Positions 39,001 through 43,983 of a DNA stretch of 64,000 nucleotides are shown piece after piece. The stretch spans positions 111,800,893 through 111,864,892 of the forward strand of contig CM077594.1 of assembly GCA_039654915.1 (NCBI GenBank), written 5' to 3'. This DNA comes from Aquilaria yunnanensis. Lineage: Eukaryota > Streptophyta > Magnoliopsida > Malvales > Thymelaeaceae. The position numbers and the translations under genes are program-made. The notes below the pieces were generated by a model, which worked only from the letters and a program-made list of their open reading frames with translations, made no database searches and was not told the origin of the DNA. Positions within the stretch are counted from its first letter, which is position 1; every line of letters starts with the position of its first letter.

Positions 39001-42000
39001 TGAGGCACTACCCAGAGTTGATTTAGTACTCTCTTCTTGCTGTTCTCAATTGCAAGCTTAGCAGACTGAGCCCATTCTCGGAACTTCTTTCCATTGAGCT
39101 TCTCTGCAGTGAGTTGAAAGGAGCCATTGTTTGGACTCTGTTGAATCTCCAATGCAACAGAACTTCTGATGATCCTAGAACTTTTAATGTACAATAGATA
39201 GCTAAGAAAGGAGAAAAATATCCTAGAATTAGGCACCTAATTTGTATTTGTTAAAGCGTCCAACCTAAAACCAATTGGCAATAGGTGGAGAGGCCTCATC
39301 ACTATATAAGCATTGACTTAACCCCTTTTCTTGGCCATGTGGGATTTTCCCACTTAACACGGCCCCTCACGTGTAGGCCACTTCGGCTCTATCACGTGGG
39401 TTATTTTGACAATGGCTGGGGCAATTTTGAACCTGCTCTGATACCATGTTAAAGCGTCCAACCTAAAACCAATTGGCAATAGGTGGAGAGGCCTCATCAC
39501 TATATAAGCATTGACTTAACCCCTTTTCTTGGCCATGTGGGATTTTCCCACTTAACAGTATTTGCTTCTAATAGCTTGATCTATATCAATTACACCTTGA
39601 TTTTGGGGATTTCTACATATATACATGTTGAATTCATAACAGGGATCTTAAGACAGATAAGTGTGAATATTGCAGAGCTTGAGTCAGTAGCACATAGTGG
39701 AGAACAAATGTAGTATGATTATTTGCAAAAATAAATAAATAATACTTTCTTTGTCCTAGAAAGGATGACAAGTATTCCTTCGGACTGTCCCAAAAAGGAT
39801 GAGCTATTTTCCTTTTTGGAAGCTTTTTTACACCTAATTTATCTTCTTACTCTCATTTAAACTCTCTTTGCATAAAACCAAAAAACTGCACAAAATCCAA
39901 CAAAGAATATTTTCTTTTTCTAATCCTAATTTAAACTCTCATTGCACAAAACCCAGAAAGGAATTTTTTTTGTTATTTTAGCTTCAGCGGTAAAAATGGA
40001 AAGAACTAGAGGTGTAAACGAACAGAATGTTCAGTGAACCGTTCGTGAACGGTTCGGCGGGAGTTCATTTATGTTCATTTATTTAGTTAAATGAACAAAC
40101 ATGAACAAAGCCTTGTTCGTTCATTTAGGTTCGTGAACTGTTCGGTTAGTGTTCGCTTAGTGTTCGTTTATGTTCGTTTGTTTGTTTATCTATGTACTAG
40201 TTATAGATTTATTGTTATATATATTTTATATATCGTATATTATATATTTATTATAACCTATTGTCATATATGTTTATTATTACCTACCTTACGTATACCC
40301 TACACACCAGATTAGCACCCAAATTAGTGACTGTGATTATTTACCTTCGTTTAAGTAGTTCATGAATGCTTTAGATTGATTGTTTTTATTTGTGTTTGTT
40401 TATGTTGTTTGCGAACAGTTTCATTCATGTTCACGAACGTGTTCGTTCATTTATGGTCCGTTTATGTTCACGAACGTGTTTGTTCATTTATGGCTCATTT
40501 GTGTTCGTTTAAGCTCGTATAAACGAACGAACACGAACGAACATGAACACATACTAAAACTAAACAAACGAACACGAACAAGGAAAATGTGTTCGTTTAT
40601 TGTTCGTGTTCGTGTTCATTAAACGCTAAATGAACAAACACGAACAGGGCTTGTTCATGTTCATTTGGTTCGTTTACAACCCTAGAAAGAACAACATAAA
40701 TTATACTCATCTTAATCTCCATGCACAAAGAAACGCATTAGAAACATGTTTTGGGTGTTTCACTAAGTGGAATCATAATGTAAAGGATGAACTATTGTGC
40801 TTACTGTAACAAATATAGTTGCAGAACTTCATCCCATTAATTGTGTATTGGAACTCCCAATTTCTTAAAAATGCATTTTTAAGTTTTCCCGATTTGTCAT
40901 TTGTTGCTTTATGGGTTGGTCATATAAATTTTGGGGGTGAAATGGATAGTGATTAGGGACATTTAAGGACCTCTGGAAAGCATATGCAAGTTTTAAATAC
41001 CTAATATGTATCAATGTGGATGTAGTTGTACTTTTTGGTACTTAGGAGTGTGCCTTCCATGGAGACTCGTCCTTTCCTTTGTGTTCAGACGCTCCTTGGT
41101 TTCGAATTCCATGTAGTAATTTATTGGATAGGAGGCATTCGCTCTAGCTATAGGATTCTCAAGTGGATGGTGTACTTACTGATTTAAATGTTTTGAAGGC
41201 TCTGCTAAAAAAAGATCCCATTAGAAGACAGGTTTTGCGTGTTAAAGGGTGTCTAGCTGGATCAAGAGCTGAAGATTTATTAGAACAAGGTGACATGGTG
41301 TTAGCTGTAAATAAAGAACCAGTCACTTGCTTCCTCGACATAGAAAATGCTTGTTGCTCACTTGACAATGATGATAATAATGGAAGGCTCAACTTGACAA
41401 TACTCCGGCAGGTAAACACATGCTAGTTAATCTAGTTGAATAACTTGTCTTTTTCTGCCCTTATTTCACTGGACAACATTTTTCTCACTGGACTAGTTAA
41501 AGTTTGATCAGAACTAACAGGGATTTAAAGTTTGATCAGAACTAACAGGGATTTAAAGTTTGATCAGAACTAACAGGGATTTATGAGCCGTAAGTTACCT
41601 TGTTATCTAACAAAATTGCCTTTCAGGGACATGAGTTCGATCTTTGTGTGGGGACAGATGTTAGGGATGGAAACGGTACCACATGTGCAATAAACTGGTG
41701 TGGGTGTATTCTACAAGATCCACATCCTGCTGTCCGTGCTCTTGGGTTTCTTCCAGAAGAAGGTCATGGGGTATATGTGGCAAGGTAAATTTTTTTTGCT
41801 TTGAATTAGATAGCTATAGTCACAACAACAAATAGAAGGATGGAAAGTGCGCAGATTGTAATGACAAAAAACAATAGTAGTTGATGGTTAAAATTTTTTT
41901 TTTTTTTAGGTGGTGCCATGGAAGTCCTGTTCACAGATATGGTCTATATGCTCTTCAATGGATAATTGAAGTTAATGGGAAGCGCACTCCTGATTTAGAT

Positions 42001-42984
42001 GCTTTTGTTGATGTGGCAAAGGTATATTCATTCTATTTTCACCAGTTTTTGGTCTGTGTATGCATTGTAGTATAGGAAAAGAGTACTTGTTCACCTGTTA
42101 AGGTTTTGATTGTTGGTCCTGCTAATATGTGGATTTCTGTTCTGTTTGATTTGCTCCCCTCAAAATGACGATGCTCTTGAGCTTCTTAGTGGCCCCCTTC
42201 TTAGGATAAAATTTCTTCAGCACATGCAAGGCTGCTTGTACTGGTGGCGACATGTAGTGCACATGTCATGCATTTTCTTATCTTCTTCGAACTCATAGTG
42301 ATCCTAAGATGAATTCCATGGTGAGCGCCTACCTGGCTGCTTGTATTGGTGGCAATATATAGTGCACATATCAATCATGTCATGTGTTTCCTTATCTTCT
42401 TCAAACTGTTAGTATTAGTTTTAGATGAGATACTTCTGTTCGGTCACCTTTTCAGAAGCATTTAGAAACTGCATCGTGAGAAGAGTAATTCTAACCCAGG
42501 TGCTCAGCCTTACGCTGACTTAAGCAATTGAGTGCAGTTTGTTTGTTCCTAGATTTGCTTGTGCCATGCAGCTGGCTGTATCTTTTCAAAACCGAGCACA
42601 AAATTGATTTATGCTTCCAAAATAGTTCAATGATGCAACATTTGCAACAGTGGCGACTTAGATCCGAACCTTATCTTCCATTGTTAAGTTTTTGGGGCTT
42701 GCAAGCGAGGGAAAGTGGGCATGACAACCCTTGTGGTCTGCTTGTTCATTAATTGGTTTAGTTTGTTTCCGTTTAGTTTATGACCATTGGAATTCATATT
42801 TTGGTAGGAACTAGGGCATGGGGAGTTTGTGCGTGTAAGGACCGTCCACCTAAATGGAAAACCTCGAGTTCTAACCTTAAAACAGGATTTGCATTACTGG
42901 CCTACATGGGAGTTGAGATTTGACCCTGAGGCTGCAATCTGGCGTCGGAAGATTATCAAAGCTTTAGATTGCGATAGCTTGTGA
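1..42984 (+). CDS. DEG7: DEG7 (Deg/HtrA-like serine protease 7), 5' partial, 23 exons
   Basis: Exons: <1-47, 292-426, 983-1041, 1686-1722, 6012-6137, 17253-17342, 17561-17626, 17928-17981, 18069-18134, 19558-19665, 20503-20583, 20751-20800, 28426-28591, 29548-30006, 33874-34056, 34139-34244, 34405-34575, 34670-34749, 34854-35081, 41199-41411, 41627-41784, 41910-42021, 42808-42984 (TGA). They join in frame to about 989 codons; the plant family is about 1100 aa, so roughly 110 N-terminal residues lie outside the window. Exon 5 carries GGSSGSPV, the catalytic-serine loop of a trypsin-like Deg protease. Exons 6-10 form a PDZ domain ([20 protein letters not shown]). Exons 14-19 match the second, degenerate protease domain and exons 20-23 the C-terminal PDZ region. 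In Arabidopsis, DEG7 is reported on the stromal side of thylakoids and in photosystem II repair. Large introns are filled by mobile elements. Intron 15 has CT instead of GT at its donor, so production of the full protein is not certain. Confidence 0.93.
427..1685 (+). other. DEG7 introns 2 and 3 (with the short exon 3 between)
   Basis: Intron 2 (427-982) and intron 3 (1042-1685) are AT-rich with canonical GT...AG ends. Exon 3 (983-1041) lies between them and encodes [21 protein letters not shown] see no mobile element, RNA gene or independent reading frame here. Confidence 0.7.
2147..2157 (+). repeat. 11-bp direct repeat, left target-site copy
   Basis: GCTGACCGTAC occurs here and again at 3626-3636, directly flanking the element at 2158-3625. 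Duplications of 9-11 bp are typical of Mutator-like (MULE) insertion. Confidence 0.75.
2158..3625. mobile_element. Mutator-like TIR element in DEG7 intron 4, Pack-MULE-like
   Basis: The 1468-bp stretch lies between two exact copies of GCTGACCGTAC. Its ends are imperfect inverted repeats of more than 50 bp: the left end reads CACTTCCCCC...TCCCCCCAAGTTTTGG, and the complement of the right end reads CACCCCTCCC...GCCCCCCAGGTTTGG. Inside, around 2440-2530 and 3330-3410, is a second inverted pair sharing GTACTATTTAC and a CTTAACCC block, so one TIR element may be nested in another. No transposase is visible, so it is non-autonomous. The core (2942-3200) is less AT-rich and includes a short minus-strand frame that could be captured host sequence. 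The long TIRs and the 11-bp duplication support the MULE class; exact inner boundaries are uncertain. Confidence 0.65.
2942..3139 (-). other. 65-codon open frame inside the MULE, possible captured host fragment
   Basis: The frame starts [20 protein letters not shown] and continues with an acidic stretch and [10 protein letters not shown]. Its composition is more gene-like than the surrounding DNA. I do not recognise the protein. Non-autonomous MULEs often carry host gene pieces, which is the only reason to suspect capture. A chance frame is an equally fair reading without a database match. Confidence 0.3.
3626..3636 (+). repeat. 11-bp direct repeat, right target-site copy
   Basis: GCTGACCGTAC is identical to 2147-2157. 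The bases just outside differ (ATATTTTG here, AAAAAA before the left copy), so this is a bounded duplication rather than a longer repeat. Confidence 0.75.
4751..5138 (-). repeat. Possible solo LTR of a gypsy family
   Basis: The stretch begins TGTTAGGGATTGGG and ends GCTCTGCATCA. Its end and general layout resemble the gypsy LTR at 7073-7417, which ends GCTCCACATCA: a run of short A-rich words, a TCTTAG-type tract and the same terminal sequence. No partner LTR or coding region is nearby and I found no matching 5-bp duplication. It may be a solo LTR or a truncated relic. Confidence 0.4.
6399..6950. mobile_element. TIR MITE (Mutator-type) in DEG7 intron 5
   Basis: The ends are inverted: the left reads GTCCTTAATCTTTAATTATC and the complement of the right reads GTCCTAATATTTAATTATCC, followed on both sides by TTTTA and CTTAACC/CTAATCC blocks. 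The outer flanks AAAAAATAT (6390-6398) and AAAAAAGAT (6951-6959) agree at 8 of 9 positions, a plausible 9-bp duplication, although A-rich flanks are weak evidence. There is no coding capacity. Confidence 0.5.
7073..7417 (-). repeat. Gypsy LTR (3' LTR of the minus-strand element)
   Basis: 345 bp, starting TGACGCAGCG and ending CTCCACATCA on the + strand. It pairs with 16106-16452. Confidence 0.9.
7418..11200 (-). pseudogene. Decayed gypsy gag-pol (gag C-terminus to integrase)
   Basis: Reading leftwards from 11200: a gag segment (around EQILFHQY, then DYIAQFMG), a spacer with zinc-knuckle remnants near 10700, protease remnants, reverse transcriptase (9742-9398), RNase H (9280-8891, with the KEWPIPKT and [13 protein letters not shown] region), integrase core (8308-8005, [11 protein letters not shown]) and the integrase tail (7951-7415, ending with a chromodomain-like [11 protein letters not shown] segment). 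In the reverse transcriptase the catalytic YxDD position reads [10 protein letters not shown], so the active-site aspartates are lost. Many stops interrupt the frame; this copy cannot encode a working polyprotein. Confidence 0.85.
11224..15422 (+). mobile_element. Ty1/copia retrotransposon, family A copy 1, nested in the gypsy gag
   Basis: The left LTR is 11224-11365 (TGTTATGGAATG start) and the right LTR 15241-15422, ending TTTAACA. The sequence after the left LTR reads TGGTATTAGAGCC, a slightly changed initiator-Met primer site. The right LTR is preceded by the polypurine tract TTGAGGGGGAG. It lies within the gypsy gag, because gag reading frames flank it on both sides. The 5-bp flanks (ATATC and AAATA) do not match well, so the duplication has decayed or a boundary was altered. 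The LTRs differ by a roughly 30-bp insertion and several bases. It belongs to the same family as 30145-33675, shown by the LTR start and the shared gag words MQRQRD and ELPSLP. Confidence 0.85.
11509..15179 (+). pseudogene. Decayed copia gag-pol of family A copy 1
   Basis: The N-terminal part of gag is missing: the leader runs almost directly into the gag segment at 11509 that follows MQRQRD. Further on are the protease/GAG-pre-integrase region (12075-12540, with LGHPSSGN), the integrase core (12600-12978, VHIDIWG and [10 protein letters not shown]), reverse transcriptase (13840-14530; [14 protein letters not shown] keeps a YGDD active-site box) and RNase H to 15179 ([10 protein letters not shown]). 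Stops and frame changes separate all of these segments. Confidence 0.85.
15440..16080 (-). pseudogene. N-terminal gag part of the gypsy element
   Basis: On the minus strand just inside the right LTR, the frame starting near 16074 reads [15 protein letters not shown], and a glutamine/glutamate-rich stretch ([10 protein letters not shown]) follows near 15970. Remnants resembling the retrotransposon gag region before the copia insertion point appear near 15500. It is the upstream half of the gag interrupted by the nested copia element. Confidence 0.7.
16106..16452 (-). repeat. Gypsy LTR (5' LTR of the minus-strand element)
   Basis: 347 bp, pairing with 7073-7417. The first base is A where the other copy has T. 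The sequence before it on the + strand (GCTTTGATACCA at 16092-16103) is the complement of the primer site. Confidence 0.9.
16489..16960 (+). other. Unrecognised coding-like fragment in DEG7 intron 5
   Basis: Right of the gypsy duplication a frame reads [20 protein letters not shown] and continues with a cysteine pair (LCGCD) to a TGA at about 16622. A plausible GTGAG donor sits there, and after TTTGTAAATAG (about 16767) a continuing frame reads [18 protein letters not shown]. After one TAG a third block reads [20 protein letters not shown] and ends at TAA near 16957. The composition is protein-like. It could be a captured or duplicated host gene fragment. I do not recognise the family, and it does not belong to DEG7. 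Confidence 0.35.
17370..17397 (-). other. G-quadruplex motif on the minus strand, DEG7 intron 6
   Basis: The + strand has C5, C7, C5 and C4 runs separated by loops of 1 to 3 bases, about 28 bp after the exon 6 donor. The minus strand therefore fits the classical four-run G-quadruplex pattern, and the transcribed RNA is C-rich here. Confidence 0.6.
18135..19557 (+). other. DEG7 intron 9 (1.4 kb)
   Basis: It lies between exons ending VLVQINGE and starting VVTQFLKL. Most of it is a divergent TRIM retroelement (18774-19509). The rest is AT-rich without features. Confidence 0.8.
18774..19509 (+). mobile_element. Divergent TRIM retroelement in DEG7 intron 9
   Basis: The right LTR is 19399-19509 (111 bp, TGTTAGTGG...GCTTTAACA). 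The left LTR ends CTCTAACA at 19275 and is followed by TGTTATCAAAGCCC, a changed initiator-Met primer site. The left LTR starts near 18774 and carries about 390 bp of extra sequence. The 123-bp internal part contains GCACGTGAGGC before the right LTR. LTR and internal words (GAGGCCTCTCC, GCCAATTGGTTTT, CACGTGAGG) match the TRIM at 39249-39557 in reverse orientation, and both LTRs are 111 bp. No coding capacity and no clear target duplication are seen. Confidence 0.7.
19666..20502 (+). other. DEG7 intron 10
   Basis: 837 bp with canonical ends and a long T tract before the acceptor. I see no element or gene in it. Confidence 0.7.
21904..22167 (-). repeat. Copia family B LTR (3' LTR)
   Basis: 264 bp, TGAAGAAATCAG...ATTCCAACA; identical to 26536-26799. 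Confidence 0.95.
22175..26454 (-). pseudogene. Copia family B gag-pol, four disabling lesions
   Basis: Reading on the minus strand: gag starts at 26454 ([16 protein letters not shown]), with the retrotransposon gag core ([23 protein letters not shown]). A TAG at about 25675 falls just before a CCHC knuckle ([14 protein letters not shown]). Protease follows with the active-site triad DSG ([12 protein letters not shown]). The frame shifts near 25000, before the zinc-binding HQRLGHPSF region. A TAA occurs at about 24780, just after HSDVWGP. The integrase core continues (24701 onward: [24 protein letters not shown]). At about 23455 a small internal deletion with a frame change removes residues between [10 protein letters not shown] and the reverse-transcriptase body. 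From 23476 the frame is clean, with the active-site block [11 protein letters not shown], and RNase H (YTDADWAGS) ends at 22175. Confidence 0.93.
26536..26799 (-). repeat. Copia family B LTR (5' LTR)
   Basis: 264 bp, identical to 21904-22167. GCTCTGATACCA at 26524-26535 is the complement of the primer site. Confidence 0.95.
26805..27770. other. Core of the MULE, right of the copia insertion
   Basis: This stretch has pyrimidine-rich, leader-like sequence (26850-26930), a short + strand frame from 26943 with an alanine/serine/threonine-rich end, and further broken frames up to the right TIR. It looks like transduplicated gene 5' sequence, but I cannot name a source. Confidence 0.35.
28592..29547 (+). 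other. DEG7 intron 13
   Basis: 956 bp with canonical ends, AT-rich. Apart from an (AC)n microsatellite at 28880-28905 I see nothing distinct. Confidence 0.7.
28880..28905. repeat. (AC)13 microsatellite
   Basis: An uninterrupted AC dinucleotide run in DEG7 intron 13, likely polymorphic in length. Confidence 0.9.
30145..33675 (-). mobile_element. Ty1/copia retrotransposon, family A copy 2, internally deleted
   Basis: The LTRs are 30145-30303 and 33517-33675, 159 bp each, TGTTAAACAATATC...TTCATAACA or TTCCATAACA, with about ten differences. The flanks GTTGC (30140-30144) and GTTAC (33676-33680) agree at 4 of 5 positions, a decayed target duplication. GCTTTGATACCA at 33505-33516 is the complement of an initiator-Met primer site. 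CTCCCTCAAGCTGGAG at 30304 is the complement of the polypurine tract. The internal part is only about 3.2 kb because most of protease and integrase has been deleted. It is antisense to DEG7. Confidence 0.9.
30309..33001 (-). pseudogene. Copia family A copy 2 gag-pol remnant
   Basis: Gag starts at about 33001 ([20 protein letters not shown]) and runs to SPQ near 32390, with a TAG after MQRQRD. There it joins directly to the integrase C-terminal region ([11 protein letters not shown]), so the zinc knuckle, protease and integrase core are gone. Reverse transcriptase (31776-30867) and RNase H (30587-30309, ending DMYAPA) follow in several frames. The family A copy at 11224-15422 lacks the first part of gag but keeps the integrase, so the two copies carry complementary deletions. 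Confidence 0.85.
33792..33817 (+). other. G-quadruplex motif on the coding strand, DEG7 intron 14
   Basis: The runs G6, G3, G5 and G5 are separated by one or two bases, 56 bases before the exon 15 acceptor. The pre-mRNA itself is G-rich here. Confidence 0.65.
34057..34138 (+). other. DEG7 intron 15 with a CT donor
   Basis: The in-frame join is GGG GAG (ending 34056) to GTA ATT TTT (starting 34139), matching the plant DEG7 order PGE then VIFLHP. The intron then begins CTTTGT and ends CCATAG. No GT or GC donor nearby restores the reading frame. Reading through the intron adds [18 protein letters not shown] and stops at TGA (34111-34113). Confidence 0.75.
36115..39182 (-). pseudogene. Copia family C gag-pol remnant
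   Basis: On the minus strand gag begins near 39160 ([20 protein letters not shown]), then jumps within about 70 residues to the protease motif ([11 protein letters not shown], where D of the usual DSGA is replaced by H), so most of gag is deleted. The integrase C-terminal region is at 37948-37682 ([20 protein letters not shown]). Reverse transcriptase and RNase H remnants run 37100-36115 ([18 protein letters not shown]). Stops and frame changes are frequent. Confidence 0.8.
39249..39557 (-). mobile_element. TRIM retroelement, intact structure, nested in the copia C LTR
   Basis: Two 111-bp terminal repeats (39249-39359 and 39447-39557) are identical by eye, TGTTAAAGCG...CCCACTTAACA. They are separated by 87 bp. 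CTCTGATACCA just before the right repeat is the complement of an initiator-Met primer site. A perfect 5-bp duplication, GTATT, flanks it (39244-39248 and 39558-39562). At 309 bp and with no coding capacity, it fits terminal-repeat retrotransposons in miniature. The split copia LTR reads continuously when the TRIM and one GTATT are removed. Confidence 0.93.
39739..39990. other. Decayed Stowaway-like MITE remnant
   Basis: TACTTTCTTTGTCCTAGAAAGG and a following GGACTGTCCCAAAAAGGATG resemble Stowaway ends, which typically read CTCCCTCCGTCCC. A short internal duplication (TTTAAACTCTC.TTGCA.AAAACC) follows. No intact opposite end is visible. Confidence 0.3.
40007..40684. mobile_element. Non-autonomous hAT element with GTTCG arrays, DEG7 intron 19
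   Basis: Ends are TAGAGGTGTAAACGAAC and, complemented, TAGGGTTGTAAACGAAC. A perfect 8-bp duplication, GAAAGAAC, flanks them (39999-40006 and 40685-40692), diagnostic of hAT insertion. Both halves are packed with GTTCGTT or AACGAAC words in inverted arrangement, while the middle (40190-40370) is AT-rich without them. No transposase is encoded. The TIR matches the TAGAGGTGGNA ends of the hAT elements at 43416 and 46578. Confidence 0.9.
41499..41582 (+). repeat. Three tandem copies of a 28-bp unit in DEG7 intron 20
   Basis: The unit begins AAAGTTTGATCAGAACTAAC and is repeated three times without a difference, ending 44 bp before exon 21. Perfect copies imply a recent expansion. Confidence 0.9.
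42022..42807 (+). other. DEG7 intron 22
   Basis: 786 bp before the last exon. Two imperfect copies of a TGGTGGC..ATGTAGTGCACAT-like segment occur at about 42200-42280 and 42330-42400. No mobile element boundaries are visible. Confidence 0.65.
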
Positions 42985-43407
42985 ATCGCCATCTATGGTC
43001 AGTGCTCACCACAAATTGGAAGCAGCAGGAACGATCAAATGAACAAAATAGACATGAACTCGGGCTTGCTTGACGCAAACTATTAGGCTAAGGTACATAC
43101 TGTATTGGGCTTACAAGTTTAGAGAAGGCTTTTTAACAGATATTCTGCAGGGTAGCAATAGACTGTGACATTCAGAAGTCATTTTGTTTTGTGGGATACT
43201 AAAGTTGGTAAATCAACGCGAGAAATGAATGGGAAAGGAATTCGTATCTTAGTTGATTCATTGTTAAATCATTCCGTTTACCCTTTATGTTATTCCTGCA
43301 CTTGATGTGATTATTTGAAGAAGATAAATTAGCGATGCGAGTTGTGTACTCATGGGCGTGTGGTCCTTATCTCCGCTTTATCGGGTGAATTTCAACGGTA
43401 CGATATT
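42985..43407. other. DEG7 3' flank
   Basis: This stretch runs from the stop codon to the hAT target duplication. It should hold the 3' UTR and polyadenylation site, but I could not choose a signal with confidence. Confidence 0.5.
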
Positions 43408-43983
43408 AGTATCAATAGAGGTGGGAGGTGGGCTGGGTTGGCCCGGACCGAACCGGGACTGCCCCGCGATCAAACCCGCCTCACCCCGCCCCGCAAGAGG
43501 CCCGTAATTTTATGGGCCGAATATGGGCCCAATAGGAGGAGGGGGACGCAAAAAAGACTGGCCCGGACCAGGAGAACCCGTCAGCCCGGATCGGGTCGCA
43601 CCGACCTGCCGACCCGCGCGCAACGGCTCCCTGCATAACGTAAACCTGTAAAAAAAATTTTAAAAAAATGGCTAATTACACAGCAGGCCCTCCAACGGTT
43701 TTCTGCTCCATTTCAGCCCTTAAAATTTCATTTTTGCCCCTCCCAACAACTAAATTTCAAGGACTTTTTGGTCAAATTAATTTTTTCCCTTCCCCTATAA
43801 ATACCAATGCCATTTTCACTCAATCCTCACACAATCACTCAACCTCTCTTCTTCATCTACTATATTCTCTCAACCATTCTCCTTATTTTCTTAATTTCTT
43901 TCAAATTTCTTACTAATCTCTCCCTAATATCTTCATAATCCTCTCTTGATTTTGCATTAATTATTACTATTAGTACGTGAGTC

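Larger units (their letters stand above)
35598..39617 (-). mobile_element. Ty1/copia retrotransposon, family C, with deletions
   Basis: The left LTR is 35598-35825 (TGTTGGAATCTG...TTTCTACA), followed by the polypurine complement CTCCCCCTCAAGTTGG. The right LTR survives as 39183-39248 and 39563-39617, split by a TRIM, and its portion next to gag is deleted together with the primer site. Shared LTR words include AGCTAAGAAAGG, ATATCCTAGAATT and GCACCTAATTTGTATTTG. No matching 5-bp flanks are visible. The element is antisense to DEG7. Confidence 0.85.
35082..41198 (+). other. DEG7 intron 19 (6.1 kb)
   Basis: It lies between the exon ending FGLSDSWTQ and the exon starting ALLKKDPI. It holds a copia element of family C (35598-39617) with a TRIM inside one LTR, a Stowaway-like remnant (39739-39990) and a small hAT element (40007-40684). 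The parts 35082-35597 and 40693-41198 look like unique AT-rich DNA. Confidence 0.85.

Noticed and set aside
40091..40622. Open frames across the GTTCG-rich element
   Set aside because: The frames arise from the short repeated word; the bounded duplication and inverted ends show a non-coding hAT element.
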